NCBI RefSeq assembly: GCF_003289645.1
Contig: NZ_QLYX01000019.1
Coordinates: 1 to 64,000, forward strand
Origin: Actinomadura craniellae
Lineage (GTDB): Bacteria > Actinomycetota > Actinomycetes > Streptosporangiales > Streptosporangiaceae
Length of the DNA: 64,000 bases
Direction of reading: 5' to 3'
Part shown: in pieces, positions 51,006 through 61,504 of the stretch
Layout of the letters: every line of letters begins with the position of its first letter
How positions within the stretch are numbered: the first letter of the stretch is position 1
Made by a program: the position numbers and the translations under genes
The notes under the pieces: generated by a model
Told to the model about the DNA's origin: nothing
The model's database searches: none
What the model saw: the letters and a program-made list of their open reading frames with translations, nothing else

Positions 51006-51902
51006 TCAGTGACCGCCGTCGGCCGGCGGCGCACCGGCGCCGGGCGACGCCGGCCCGCTCGGCGTGGCCCCGGGGTCGCTCGGGGCGGCTCCGTGACCGG
51101 CCTCGGTTCCGTGACCGGGGGCCGGCGTGGACGGGCTCGGCGCGGCGGAGGCCGACACCCCCGGGACGGGCGAGTAGGTGGTGTACTCCTTCTGCCACGG
51201 CACCACCGGGACGAGGACCTTGGTGGACCCGGACTTCTCGAAGCGCAGCGTCAGCTCGATCGAGTCGCCGCCCCGCAGTTCCCCGCTGAGGCCGGTGAGG
51301 ACCACCTGCGGCCCACCCGCGGCGGCGGCCGGCGGAGCGGGCGCGACCGCACCGGCCGCGCCGGGCGAAGGCGAGGGAGAGGTCGCGCCGGGCGAGGGCG
51401 AGCCGGAGGCGTCTGGGACGTTCGTGCGCGGCGAGGCGGCGGACGTGCGGGGGGCGCGCTGCGCGACGGGAGTGCGGGAGGCGCCCTGCTCGGTGGGCGT
51501 CGGCGCGGCGCCGGCCTCGGTGCCGCCGGTCAGCTCGACCCGGGTGGCGGGCGGCAGCGCGACCGAGCCGTCGGAGATCCGGAAGCCGGAGAAGGCGGGC
51601 GAGGAGACCGAGACCAGCCTGTCGGGCCGCCCCGCGACCTGGTTGATCAGCGAGGCGTAGACCGGCAGGCTGGCGCCCGCGGTGAACGTCTCGCCGGGCC
51701 GCGGGCCCAGGACGAACAGGTTCCGCACCGCCATCTGCGCGGGCATCTTGCCCTGGGGCAGCGTGACGTTGACGCCCTCGGTGAGCCGGTCGGGCATGGC
51801 GGACTGGGGCGTGTCACCGGCGCCGCAGCCGGAAATCACCGGCGCCATGGCGACGGCGCCCGCGACGGCGAGCACGACCATTCGGCGGCTGTTGCGGATC
51901 AC
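51006..51902 (-). CDS. Lipoprotein with PCu(A)C/DUF461-like fold and Pro/Ala-rich linkers
   Basis: 298 residues from GTG 51902 (GAGGAGA upstream). A lipoprotein signal ends at the lipobox VISGC (Cys26). The mature part starts with a strand-rich stretch (MPAQMAVRNLFVLGP, SLPVYASLINQVAG, PDRLVSVSSPAFSGF) and continues, after a Pro/Ser/Ala-rich insert of about 80 residues, with VVLTGLSGELRGGDSIELTL and STKVLVPVVPW. This order matches PCu(A)C-like copper chaperones, but the usual HxnMx21HxM ligands are not evident. It may therefore not bind copper. The C-terminal tail is low-complexity. Confidence 0.75.
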   Translation of the reverse strand: MIRNSRRMVVLAVAGAVAMAPVISGCGAGDTPQSAMPDRLTEGVNVTLPQGKMPAQMAVRNLFVLGPRPGETFTAGASLPVYASLINQVAGRPDRLVSVSSPAFSGFRISDGSVALPPATRVELTGGTEAGAAPTPTEQGASRTPVAQRAPRTSAASPRTNVPDASGSPSPGATSPSPSPGAAGAVAPAPPAAAAGGPQVVLTGLSGELRGGDSIELTLRFEKSGSTKVLVPVVPWQKEYTTYSPVPGVSASAAPSPSTPAPGHGTEAGHGAAPSDPGATPSGPASPGAGAPPADGGH

Positions 51903-52020
51903 GGCGTCGATCTCCTCGGAAACGGGGGCCAGAGCACGCGCGGGCGCGCGGGGATCACCAAAGGTGAAGCGTAGCGAGATCACCGCGCCCCCCGCGCCCG
52001 GGGTCCCCGACTCGTCGCGC

Positions 52021-52770
52021 TCAGGGCCGGCTGGGCCGGGTCAATGAGCGGAGGCGCTCGGTCAGGACGGAGTCCGCGGTCGGGGTGATGACGGCGCCCA
52101 CCACGGCATCGGTGTGCACGAGGACGGCACTCGGGGCGGCACCGGGAACCGGACGGTACGTCGCGGCCAGCACGTTGCGCTCGTCGCCGACCACGACGAC
52201 CTGCCCCGGCGGTGTGCGGCCGGCCAGGCCGCGCAGGTCCGCGGCGGCCTTCCCGGCGGGCCAGCCCGATCGCCGGTCGGCCGCCAGCCAGAACTTCAGG
52301 TTGAGCCGCCGGGTCTGCCCGGCCAGACCCGCCACCAGGTTCTCGCACCGGCAGTCGGGCGGCACGATCATGATCACTCCGGGTGCGACGTCGCCCACCG
52401 GCCGGGCGCGCCCGGCCACCGTGACCTGGGCGGCGGGCAGCGGGCCGCCGATGCCGCCGGGCGGGGCCGTGGGGTCGCGGAGCGTCGAGGTGACGGTGGG
52501 CCGGGGCGAGGGGCGCGGGGTGAGCGCGGCGAAGATGGCGCCGCCGGCCACCGCGATCAGCAGCGCGATGGCCAGGGCCGGGGCGGCGAGGCCGAACCGG
52601 GCGAACGGGCCGAACACCCGGCGCAGCCGGTCTTGCCGCCGGCGCCGGCGTTCCTCTCTGCGGTAGGCGAGCACCTCGCGGTCGAGTTCGCGGGCATCGT
52701 CGGGGATGACCACGTCGACATGGGGCAGCCCGTAGTCGTCGCGCTCCGGGTCGCCGCCGTCAGGCCTCAC
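52021..52770 (-). CDS. Single-span membrane protein of unknown function
   Basis: 249 residues from GTG 52770 (GAGAGGTG upstream; ATG 52794 also in frame). The N-terminal half is cytoplasmic and acidic/basic (GLPHVDVVIPDDARELDREV, YRREERRRRRQDRLRR). One membrane helix (APALAIALLIAVAGGAIFAA) is followed by an extracellular domain with a Cys pair (PPDCRCENLVAGL). The conserved-looking ectodomain contains VGVI-type strands (VVVVGDERNVLAATYRPVPG, AVLVHTDAVVGAVI). I do not recognise the family. It is divergent from carD. Confidence 0.7.
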   Translation of the reverse strand: MRPDGGDPERDDYGLPHVDVVIPDDARELDREVLAYRREERRRRRQDRLRRVFGPFARFGLAAPALAIALLIAVAGGAIFAALTPRPSPRPTVTSTLRDPTAPPGGIGGPLPAAQVTVAGRARPVGDVAPGVIMIVPPDCRCENLVAGLAGQTRRLNLKFWLAADRRSGWPAGKAAADLRGLAGRTPPGQVVVVGDERNVLAATYRPVPGAAPSAVLVHTDAVVGAVITPTADSVLTERLRSLTRPSRP

Positions 52771-53175
52771 GCCGCACCTCTCATGCCGGCTCATGCCACA
52801 TCGCCGCTCGCCGCCGGGCCGCCGGTCCGGCGCCGTCGCGTTCGCGGCGCCCGTCGGCACCCGCCGCGCCGCCCTCGGGGTGTACCCGGACGATGCGACG
52901 GTTCACCTCCAGTATGGGCCGGTTCCGGGCCGGTCGGCAGCGGGCACACCAAGGTCGTCGGCCGGATTTCGACGCGCCGCCAACGGAGCTGTTGCAGAAC
53001 CGTTTCGATCGTGTTTCGTTATCAAGGGAGTGTCCGAAAGGGCATTCGATGCACCGATCGACAACTTTGTCAAGACCCCAATTAGGGGGCTGACCTGCGC
53101 ATATGTACGGAACGTCGGTGCGGCCACCGTGCGGCGCGTGCTACCCTTGTTTCTAGCGGAAGGGGTACTTGTCAC
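52771..53175. other. Intergenic region upstream of carD
   Basis: This 405-base gap has no convincing gene; short open frames in it lack the third-position GC bias. Its right half is AT-richer (53000-53160). TACCCT at 53141-53146 may be the -10 box of carD, leaving a 5' leader of about 25-30 bases with AAGGGG near the start codon. Confidence 0.5.
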
Positions 53176-53658
53176 ATGACTTTCACGGTCGGCGACACCG
53201 TCGTCTACCCCCACCATGGGGCTGCTCGGATCGAAGACATCGAGACTCGCACCATCAAGGGTGAGGAAAAGACCTACCTGGTCTTGAAGGTCGACAAGGG
53301 CGACCTGACAGTACGTGTCCCGGTCGAGAACGTCGAGGAAGTCGGCGTCCGCGATGTGGTCGGCCAGGAAGGTCTTGAGAAGGTCTTCGAGGTGCTTCGC
53401 GCACCGTACACCGAAGAACCGACCAACTGGTCCCGGCGTTACAAGGCGAACTTGGAGAAGCTCGCCTCCGGTGACGTCAACAAGGTCGCCGAGGTCGTCC
53501 GTGACCTTTGGCGTCGCGACAAAGAGCGCGGCCTGTCGGCCGGAGAGAAGCGCATGCTGGCCAAGGCCCGGCAGATACTGGTCAGCGAACTCGCGCTGGC
53601 CGAGAAGACCAACGAGGACAAGGCCGAGGCCTTGCTCGACGAGGTTCTGACCGGCTGA
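53176..53658 (+). CDS. carD: CarD-family RNA polymerase-binding transcription factor
   Basis: 160 residues. The N-terminal RNAP-interaction domain ([20 protein letters not shown], then [20 protein letters not shown]) and the C-terminal helical domain with the promoter-DNA wedge Trp region ([40 protein letters not shown]) are complete. CarD stabilises the open complex at many promoters including rRNA, and is essential in mycobacteria. It is followed after five bases by ispF. Confidence 0.96.
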   Translation: MTFTVGDTVVYPHHGAARIEDIETRTIKGEEKTYLVLKVDKGDLTVRVPVENVEEVGVRDVVGQEGLEKVFEVLRAPYTEEPTNWSRRYKANLEKLASGDVNKVAEVVRDLWRRDKERGLSAGEKRMLAKARQILVSELALAEKTNEDKAEALLDEVLTG

Positions 53659-53663
53659 AGCGA

Positions 53664-54155
53664 GTGGACACGAGAATTCCACGGGTGGGCGTCGGAACCG
53701 ACGTCCACCCGTTCGCTTCCGGTCGCCCGCTCTGGGTGGCCGGTCTGCTCTGGCCCGGCGAGGGCGACGGCCCGGCCGGGCACTCCGACGGCGACGTCGC
53801 GGCACACGCGGCCTGCGACGCCCTGCTGTCCGCCGCCGGGCTGGGCGACCTGGGCGCCGTCTTCGGCACCGCCGACCCGCGCTGGTCCGGAGCCTCCGGC
53901 ACCGACCTCCTCCGCGAGGTGGCCCGCCTGCTCGACGCCGACGGCTGGACGATCGGCAACGTCGCGATCCAGGTGATCGGGAACCGCCCGAAGATCGGCA
54001 AGCGGCGGGCCGAGGCCGAGAAGGTACTCGGCGAGGCGATCGGCGGCGCCCCGGTGAGCCTCTCCGCCACCACCACCGACGGCCTCGGCCTCACCGGCCG
54101 CGGCGAGGGCATCGCCGCCATCGCCACCGCCCTGGTCCTCCCGCCCGCCTCCTGA
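53664..54155 (+). CDS. ispF: 2-C-methyl-D-erythritol 2,4-cyclodiphosphate synthase
   Basis: 163 residues from GTG 53664. Zinc ligands are Asp13 and His15 in VGTDVHPF and the His of [21 protein letters not shown] and [20 protein letters not shown] are the remaining family signatures. The enzyme closes the cyclodiphosphate ring in the MEP isoprenoid pathway. In many actinobacteria ispD lies between carD and ispF; here only five bases separate them, so ispD must be elsewhere. The last bases of the gene start a tandem repeat that continues past the stop. Confidence 0.95.
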   Translation: MDTRIPRVGVGTDVHPFASGRPLWVAGLLWPGEGDGPAGHSDGDVAAHAACDALLSAAGLGDLGAVFGTADPRWSGASGTDLLREVARLLDADGWTIGNVAIQVIGNRPKIGKRRAEAEKVLGEAIGGAPVSLSATTTDGLGLTGRGEGIAAIATALVLPPAS

Positions 54156-54380
54156 CCTGCGGGAAAGCCCCGGACCGCGCTGAGCCGCCGTTGCCCTGTG
54201 CTGTCCTGCCCGCCTCCTGGCCCATGGGGAGCCGGGGACCCCGCCTTGCCGCCGTCGCCGGCGTTGCCCCGTCCGCCTCCTGGCTCGCGGAGAGTCGGGG
54301 AACGAGTCTTGTCGCCGTCGCCTGCGTTCTCCTGCCTGCCTTCTGGCTCGCGGGGAGTCGGCGACCGTGCCGAGCCGATC
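54144..54380. repeat. Four imperfect tandem copies of the ispF 3' end
   Basis: Units start at 54144, 54209, 54272 and 54335 (periods 65, 63 and 63 bases), each beginning with CCGCCTCCTG or a one- or two-base variant, followed by GGGGAGCCGGGG-like and GCCGCCGTCGCC-like segments. The first unit contains the ispF stop codon. The region fills the gap between ispF and the convergent DUF2637 gene. Confidence 0.75.
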
Positions 54381-54394
54381 TCCAGGCGTCCGGG

Positions 54395-55588
54395 TCAGTC
54401 GCGCGGCGGGGTGGGTGAGCTGCGGAACTTGCTGGAGGGCGGGGTGGAGTCGTCGCCGCCGTCCGGGTCCTCGGCGCGGTCCACGGCCGCCCCGTCGGGG
54501 TCGGAGCCGTCCAGGGCCGGGTCGGAGAGGGTGGGCAGCACCATGTCGGGCTGTGTGGTCGAGCCCCGGCCACGCTGCGGCCGCCGCACCAGTTCCACAT
54601 CGGTCGGCAGGCTGGCGGGCGGCACCGGCCGGGGGTCGCGGGCGAGGTCGGCCCTGCGCTCGGGAATCGGCGGCTCCTCGGGAGCGGTTGGCTCCGCGGG
54701 GTCCAGCCAGGCGTCCTGGCCGGTCAGCGGCCGCCACCCCTCGTCATCCTCGCTCTTCGAGCCACCTGAGCCGCCTGAGCCGCCCGCGCCGCCCGCGCCG
54801 CCCGCGGCACGGGCCGGCTTCGCCGGCTCGTCCGTGCCGGGCAGGTCGTCCCAGCGGGTAGCCGAGGGGTCGGGGCTCAGGCCGAGGACGTCGTCCCAGT
54901 CTGTGCCCGTCCTGCCCGCCGCGCGGGGCTCGTCGTCCCCGTCGGTGTCTGTCCTGCCCGGCCGGCGGGGCTCCTCGTGGTCGGGCCGGGTGGCGGGGGC
55001 GTCGTAGAGGTCGGGCACGATCGAGTACGGGGTCGGCGGGGTCGTGGTGCTGTCGTCCTCGGCGGGCTCGCGGGGGGCGGGAACGCGCGGTTCGGGCTCC
55101 CGTTCGGGCAGGCCGGGGATCAGGTCGCCGGGTTCCTCGGCCGGAGGGGGCTCCGCGGCCGGGCGGCGGGCGAGCCGGAACATGCTCAGCCACAGCCAGA
55201 CCGCGATGACGAGCATCGCGTGCGGCGCCCCGGCCACCCCGGCCCGCAGCGGCTCGTCCGGCAGCGACCCGTACCCGTGCAGCGCGCGCTGCACGCTGGC
55301 CGCACCGGTCCCGCCGAGCAGCGCCAGGAGCAGCACCCAGCGGATCCAGCGCGACCACCAGCGGGCCCGCCAGGCGACTACGAGGGAGCCGATGGTGACG
55401 GTGATCAGCGCATCCACCATGATCGGGTATGCGGGGGCCCAGCGGCGGGCCGCACCGCCCTCGATGGCGAGCGTCCGGAGGTCGTCGTAGGTCAGCACGT
55501 AGGTGGCGCCGGCGAGGACGGCGACGCCGAGACCGGCGGACACGGTGAGCAGCCGGGAACGCCGGCCTGCCTGCGGGTTGGTACTCAT
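54395..55588 (-). CDS. DUF2637 membrane protein with long disordered tail
   Basis: 397 residues. Four hydrophobic helices fill about residues 12-140 (LTVSAGLGVAVLAGATYVLT, YPIMVDALITVTIGSLVVAW, WVLLLALLGGTGAASV, MLVIAVWLWLSMF), as in DUF2637, a family often found on actinobacterial plasmids and integrative elements. The remaining 250 residues are Pro/Asp/Glu-rich with a Gly/Ser run. No other plasmid-type genes lie nearby. Function is unknown. Confidence 0.78.
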   Translation of the reverse strand: MSTNPQAGRRSRLLTVSAGLGVAVLAGATYVLTYDDLRTLAIEGGAARRWAPAYPIMVDALITVTIGSLVVAWRARWWSRWIRWVLLLALLGGTGAASVQRALHGYGSLPDEPLRAGVAGAPHAMLVIAVWLWLSMFRLARRPAAEPPPAEEPGDLIPGLPEREPEPRVPAPREPAEDDSTTTPPTPYSIVPDLYDAPATRPDHEEPRRPGRTDTDGDDEPRAAGRTGTDWDDVLGLSPDPSATRWDDLPGTDEPAKPARAAGGAGGAGGSGGSGGSKSEDDEGWRPLTGQDAWLDPAEPTAPEEPPIPERRADLARDPRPVPPASLPTDVELVRRPQRGRGSTTQPDMVLPTLSDPALDGSDPDGAAVDRAEDPDGGDDSTPPSSKFRSSPTPPRD

Positions 55589-55746
55589 CCGGGCTCATCT
55601 CGGGGGGCGGGACGGGGGAGTCTCCCCATATCTTGTCCGCGATCATCGTGCACCATGCACTCCGCGGCCATGCGGCGTGTCGTGGCATATCACCCCGCGT
55701 TGAGGTCGACGTACGGTTAAGAAGAGGTCCCGAACAGGAGGCGACG

Positions 55747-56913
55747 ATGCCGTTCTACCGGGTTGTGGGCGAGGTGCCCCGCAAACGACATGTGCGGTTC
55801 CACCGTCCAGACGGCGGGCTGTACGCGGAGGAGCTGATGGGCGAGGAAGGGTTCTCGTCCGACTCCTCCCTGCTGTACCACGAGCACCCGCCTACGGCGA
55901 TCGTGAAGAGCGAGGGCGTCACCACGTCGCCGGCGACGCTGACGCCCAACCACCCGCTCCGGCCGCGCGCCTACCGCACCCAGGAGCTGTCGCCGGGCGG
56001 CGATCTCGTGCTGGGCCGGCAGGTGCTGTTCGGCAACGAGGACGTGCGCATCTCGTTCGCGCTCACCGGCGAGACGAGCGAGCTGTACCGCAACTCGGTG
56101 GGCGACGAGGTCGTGTACGTGCAGGAGGGGTCGGCCCGGTTCGAGTCGGTCTACGGTGCGCTGGACGTCGCCGAGGGCGACTACCTGGTGATCCCGACCG
56201 GCACCGTCCACCGCTGGGTGCCGGACGGCACGCTGCGCGCGCTGGTGATCGAGGCGCGCGGGCACATCCGGCCGCCGGGGCGCTACCTGTCCAAGTACGG
56301 GCAGTTCCTGGAGCACGCCCCCTACAGCGAGCGGGATCTGCGCGCGCCCGCCGAGCCGCTGCGGGAGCGGGGCGAGCACGTTCCGGTCCTGGTGCGCACC
56401 CGGGCGGGGCTGTCGCGGCTGACCTACCAGCACCACCCGTTCGACGTGGTCGGCTGGGACGGCTGCCTGTACCCGTACGCGTTCAACATCCGCGACTTCG
56501 AGCCGATCGTGAAGCGCACCCACGCGCCGCCGCCGGTGCACCAGACCTTCGAGGGCCCGAACTTCGTGATCTGCTCGTTCTGCCCGCGCCCGCTGGACTT
56601 CCACGACCAGGCGGTGCCGGTGCCCTACAACCACCACAACGTCGATTCCGACGAGGTGATGTTCTACGCGGGCGGCGACTACACCGCGCGTAAGGGCTCC
56701 GGGATCGGCGTGGGGTCGATCTCCCTGCACCCGGCCGGGTTCACGCACGGCCCGCAGCCGGGTGCGGCCGAGGCCGCCATCGCGGCGATGGACCGGGGGC
56801 ACACCAGCACCGACGAGACCGCGGTGATGATCGACACCTTCCGGCCGTTGCATCTCGGCCCGGCGGCGCTCGGTTGCGAGGACTCCGATTACGCCTGGAG
56901 TTGGGCGAAGTAG
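55747..56913 (+). CDS. hmgA: Homogentisate 1,2-dioxygenase
   Basis: 388 residues. The iron site (His, Glu, His) is in the C-terminal cupin: NHHNVDSDEVMFYAGGDY and SISLHPAGFTHGPQPGA. The start MPFYRVVGEVPRKRHVRF and the core NHPLRPRAYRTQELSPGGDL fit the bacterial HmgA family of about this length. It opens the ring of homogentisate in tyrosine and phenylalanine breakdown, using iron and oxygen. No fumarylacetoacetase or maleylacetoacetate isomerase gene is next to it. Confidence 0.93.
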   Translation: MPFYRVVGEVPRKRHVRFHRPDGGLYAEELMGEEGFSSDSSLLYHEHPPTAIVKSEGVTTSPATLTPNHPLRPRAYRTQELSPGGDLVLGRQVLFGNEDVRISFALTGETSELYRNSVGDEVVYVQEGSARFESVYGALDVAEGDYLVIPTGTVHRWVPDGTLRALVIEARGHIRPPGRYLSKYGQFLEHAPYSERDLRAPAEPLRERGEHVPVLVRTRAGLSRLTYQHHPFDVVGWDGCLYPYAFNIRDFEPIVKRTHAPPPVHQTFEGPNFVICSFCPRPLDFHDQAVPVPYNHHNVDSDEVMFYAGGDYTARKGSGIGVGSISLHPAGFTHGPQPGAAEAAIAAMDRGHTSTDETAVMIDTFRPLHLGPAALGCEDSDYAWSWAK

Positions 56914-56959
56914 CGATTAATCAAGATTCTCTGCGGCCAGCCGGGGTATCCGGACATTC

Positions 56960-57777
56960 GTGCCTTTTCCACAGCGCGTTCTGGACCTTGCAGAGAATCG
57001 AGGGCTGGGCGAGCCCGTCCGCGCCTACGACGGCGGGCCCGCCTACCGCCGGGCGGTGACCTGGCTGGTGCTGCTGGGCACCGCCGGGGTGCTGCTGGTC
57101 CTGTCGAGCATCCTCTACCTGGTGGACGGCTGGTACTGGCTGGGCGGCACGGGAGTGGTGCTGGCGATCGGCTACCTCGCCGGCACCGGCTGGATCCTGC
57201 GCGCGGGCGGGCTGCGCGGCCGGGGCCGGGCGTTCCACCTGTTCGAGCACGGCTTCGTGCACACGGCGGGGAAGTCCGCCGAGGTCTGCCCGTGGAACGC
57301 GCTGCTGTCGGTGACCGTGTCCGGGGTGCGGCGGAGCGCCGCACACCGGCGCACCGACTGGCGGTTCACGGTCGCCCGCGCGGACGGCCACCGGGTGTCC
57401 TTCGGCCGAGAACTGCCCGGCGCCCGGGAGTTCGGCGAAATCGTGACGGGCGAGGTGACCCGCCGGACCGTCCCGCGCCTGCTGGCGGCGGTCGAGGGCG
57501 GCGAGCGCGTCACGGTCGGGCCGTTCGCCGTCGACCGGGACGGGGTGGAGAAGGAGGGCGAGCGGGTCCCCTGGTCCGAGGTCGGCGAGGTCGGGATCGA
57601 CAACGGCATGGTGTTCGTCCGGCGCGCCGACGGCGCTCCCGGGCCGAGCGCGCTGGCCGGCGGGATGCCCAACGCCGTCGCCTTCGCGGAACTGTGCTGC
57701 GGGGCCCGGGACGCGGCCAGGCGGCCGCACAGCGCGTTCGGCTCGGGTGGCGTGTCCGGATCCAATAGCCTTGACGT

Positions 57778-57781
<4 letters not shown>
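56960..57781 (+). CDS. DUF6585-like membrane protein upstream of cysS
   Basis: 273 residues from GTG 56960. The start ([14 protein letters not shown]) leads to two membrane helices ([40 protein letters not shown]), then a domain with [20 protein letters not shown] and [17 protein letters not shown], the plan of DUF6585 proteins. The soluble domain probably has a PH-like fold. Its stop overlaps the cysS start (GTGA), so expression is coupled. The function is unknown. Confidence 0.72.
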
Positions 57782-59181
<1,400 letters not shown>

Positions 59182-59265
59182 CGGCCGGCGCGGTCCTCCG
59201 GGCCGCATAGGGTTGACGGGTTGTTCGGGGCGTGCGGCCCTGCGAACCCAGAAGGACAAGGACAG

Positions 59266-60141
59266 ATGGCCAAGCGTCGTAAGAAGGGCCCCGATTTCAC
59301 CCCGAAGGCCGAAGACCGGCACTGGTACGGCAAGCGCCAGGCGGCGCGGTCCGCCAAGCCGGCCGCCCGCCGGCCCGGGGGCGAGGGCGCCGCGCCGCGC
59401 ACCCCGGCCCGCCGGGCGCCCGACGCGCCCGAGCTGGTGACCGGCCGCAACCCCGTGGTGGAGGCGCTGCGCGCGGGCGTCCCCGGCAGCGCGCTGTACG
59501 TGACGTCCGACTCCGACGAGCGGGTCCGGGAGGCGATCCAGATCGCCGGCGACCGGCGCATCCCGCTGCTGGAGGCGGGCCGGCCCGAGCTCGACCGGCT
59601 GACCGACGGGGCCGTCCACCAGGGGATCGCGCTCCAGGTCCGGCCCTACAAGTACGCCCATCCCGACGACCTGCTGGCCGGCCCCGCCACGCTGATCGTG
59701 GCCGCCGACGGCATCACCGACCCGCGCAACCTGGGCGCCATCGTGCGCTCGGCTGCGGCCTTCGGCGCCACCGGGGTGGTGGTGCCCGAGCGCCGCGCCG
59801 CCGGGGTCACTGCGGGCACGTGGAAGGCGTCGGCGGGCACCCTCGCGACGCTGCCGGTGGCCCGCGCCACCAACCTGGCCCGGCAGCTCAAGTCCTACCA
59901 GCAGGCCGGCTGTTTCGTCGCCGGACTGGACGCCCGGGGCACCGTCACCACGGCCGAGCTGGAGGCCGCCGACGGCCCGTTCGTGCTGGTGGTCGGCTCG
60001 GAGGGCAAGGGGCTGGGCCGCCTGGTCGGCGAGACCTGCGACATGCTGGTGCGCATCCCGATGGGCGAGCGCGCCGAGTCCCTGAACGCCGGGGTGGCGG
60101 CGGGCATCGCGCTCTACGAGATCGCCCAGCGCCGGAGCTGA
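59266..60141 (+). CDS. rlmB: 23S rRNA (guanosine-2251-2'-O)-methyltransferase (SpoU family)
   Basis: 291 residues from ATG 59266 (AAGGACAAGG upstream). A basic N-terminal extension (AKRRKKGPDFTPKAEDRHWY) is followed by the rRNA-binding domain (LVTGRNPVVEALRAGVPGSA) and the trefoil-knot methyltransferase with its three SpoU motifs: DPRNLGAIVRSAAAFGATGV, LVVGSEGKGLGRLV and IPMGERAESLNAGVAAGIAL. It methylates 23S rRNA, or possibly another RNA. The cysS-rlmB order is common in actinobacteria. Confidence 0.94.
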   Translation: MAKRRKKGPDFTPKAEDRHWYGKRQAARSAKPAARRPGGEGAAPRTPARRAPDAPELVTGRNPVVEALRAGVPGSALYVTSDSDERVREAIQIAGDRRIPLLEAGRPELDRLTDGAVHQGIALQVRPYKYAHPDDLLAGPATLIVAADGITDPRNLGAIVRSAAAFGATGVVVPERRAAGVTAGTWKASAGTLATLPVARATNLARQLKSYQQAGCFVAGLDARGTVTTAELEAADGPFVLVVGSEGKGLGRLVGETCDMLVRIPMGERAESLNAGVAAGIALYEIAQRRS

Positions 60142-60260
60142 GGTCGGGGCGCCGGAGCCGAGACCTGGACCGATGTCGGGAATCCGGCCACGGGAACGTT
60201 TCAGACCGGCCATCATCGGTAACCGCAGTCGTGTCCGTCCACTGACCGAGAGGCGGCGTC

Positions 60261-60494
60261 ATGACCCTTTCCACGGAGCAGTTCGCTCCCTGCGTCCTGT
60301 GCGGTCACCAGACCGCCGATGCGGGGCACCTCACCGAGGCCCACATCGAGCCCGCCGTGCAGCAGCGCAACGGCGAGTACTACTGGGAGTGCCCCACCTG
60401 CGGTGAGAGCGACGGCACCTGGTTCCGGGAGGTCGGCGCCACCAGGGGGCTGGCCGACCATCTGCGGCACCGGCACGGCGTGACTCCGGGCTGA
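60261..60494 (+). CDS. Small protein with two CxxC motifs (zinc-finger-like)
   Basis: 77 residues from ATG 60261. Cys pairs occur in PCVLCGHQT and ECPTCGESD, and a His cluster (ADHLRHRHGV) at the end, so a zinc-finger-like fold is likely. No known domain is recognised. It stands alone between rlmB and the hydrolase gene, with a normal high-GC codon pattern. Confidence 0.6.
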   Translation: MTLSTEQFAPCVLCGHQTADAGHLTEAHIEPAVQQRNGEYYWECPTCGESDGTWFREVGATRGLADHLRHRHGVTPG

Positions 60495-60660
60495 GCTCGT
60501 CCCGACGGCGGACGGCTCCTCCGCCGCGGGTAGCAGGGCGGGCCGGAGGGGTAGCCCTGAGGTCGGGGTCCGGGGATCAGCGCGATGGCCGATGCGCGAT
60601 CGGGGTGCCGGCGGCCAGGGTTGGGGACAGTGAGAATCCCCCGCCAGGAGGCGACCGGAC

Positions 60661-61359
60661 ATGTCCGTTCTTCGCGCTGCGGCGGTGCTGGCGGCGATCG
60701 CCGTCGGGGCCGCGCTCCTCGTACCCCGCACGGTTGCGATCGCCCGGGCCGCCGGCACCGTCCCCCACCGGGGGATGCTGGTCACGGTGCACCCGCTGGG
60801 CACCCTGACGGCCGACCAGGTGCGTACCGCGCTGACCGGTGCGGGCTTCGACACCGGGTCCGTCCGGTACGACGTGGACGCCTACCGGCTGGTGTATCGC
60901 ACCGCCGACACCCGGAACCGGCCCGTCACCGCGAGCGGGCTGTTCGTCCTGCCGCGCAGCGGTGAGCGCCGGCTGCACACCGTCTCGCTCGCCCGCGGGA
61001 CGGCGATCCACCGTGCCGACATGCCGGCGGAGGGCTGGGACCGCGGTCCCGCCCTCGGTTATGCCGCGGCCGGTTTCGCGGCGGTCACCCCCGACCACCC
61101 GGGGACGAACGCGCCCGCGGAGACCACCGCCTCGCTGGACATGCTGCGGGCCGCCCGCGACCACGCCCTGCGGTCCGGCCGCCAACTGGACCGGCAGGTG
61201 TTCGTCACCGGCCTCTCCCAGGGCGCGACGGCCGCGCAGGGGCTGGCCCGGGTCCTGCGGGACGGTGCCGACCCGTGGTTCCGACTGCGCGCGGTCGTCC
61301 TGGAGAGCGACCGCCCGACCGGCTCCGACATCGTCCGCCAGTTCGCCACCCTGTCCTGA
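60661..61359 (+). CDS. Secreted alpha/beta hydrolase, apparently truncated
   Basis: 232 residues. An N-terminal signal (VLRAAAVLAAIAVGAALLVP) is followed by a lipase-like alpha/beta fold with the nucleophile elbow GLSQGA (FVTGLSQGATAAQGLARVLR, Ser about 185). The protein ends only about 48 residues after that Ser, so the usual Asp and His of the triad have no room. Full-length secretory lipases of this type have 350-450 residues. A loss of the 3' part, with short tandem repeats now covering the stop and beyond, is likely. Activity is doubtful. Confidence 0.7.
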   Translation: MSVLRAAAVLAAIAVGAALLVPRTVAIARAAGTVPHRGMLVTVHPLGTLTADQVRTALTGAGFDTGSVRYDVDAYRLVYRTADTRNRPVTASGLFVLPRSGERRLHTVSLARGTAIHRADMPAEGWDRGPALGYAAAGFAAVTPDHPGTNAPAETTASLDMLRAARDHALRSGRQLDRQVFVTGLSQGATAAQGLARVLRDGADPWFRLRAVVLESDRPTGSDIVRQFATLS

Positions 61360-61444
61360 CCCGATTCTGTCCAGATCCTCTCCTGACCCGACCCGACGCT
61401 GACCTGACCCGATCCTCTCCCGAACCGATCCTGTCCTGATCGGG
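61351..61444. repeat. Degenerate 16-base tandem repeats covering the end of the hydrolase gene
   Basis: Units of the type CTGTCCTGACCCGATC, with substitutions and a few length changes (11, 16 or 21 bases), occur about six times from 61351 to 61444. The first contains the hydrolase stop codon TGA at 61357-61359. The array ends 15 bases before a terminator hairpin. Confidence 0.7.
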
Positions 61445-61459
61445 AACGGGCCCGCCCGT

Positions 61460-61484
61460 CAGCCCCGGCCCGGTGGGCCGGGGC
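61460..61484. terminator. Hairpin between convergent hydrolase and deacetylase-like genes
   Basis: AGCCCCGGCCC (61460-61470) and its perfect complement (61474-61484) with a three-base loop are followed on the plus strand by TCC. Position and stem strength indicate a bidirectional terminator. Confidence 0.75.
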
Positions 61485-61504
61485 TTCCGGTGGAGGCGGT
61501 GCGC

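Noticed and set aside
52793-53179. Plus-strand open frame ahead of carD
   Set aside because: It overlaps the likely carD promoter, shows no codon bias and no recognisable sequence.
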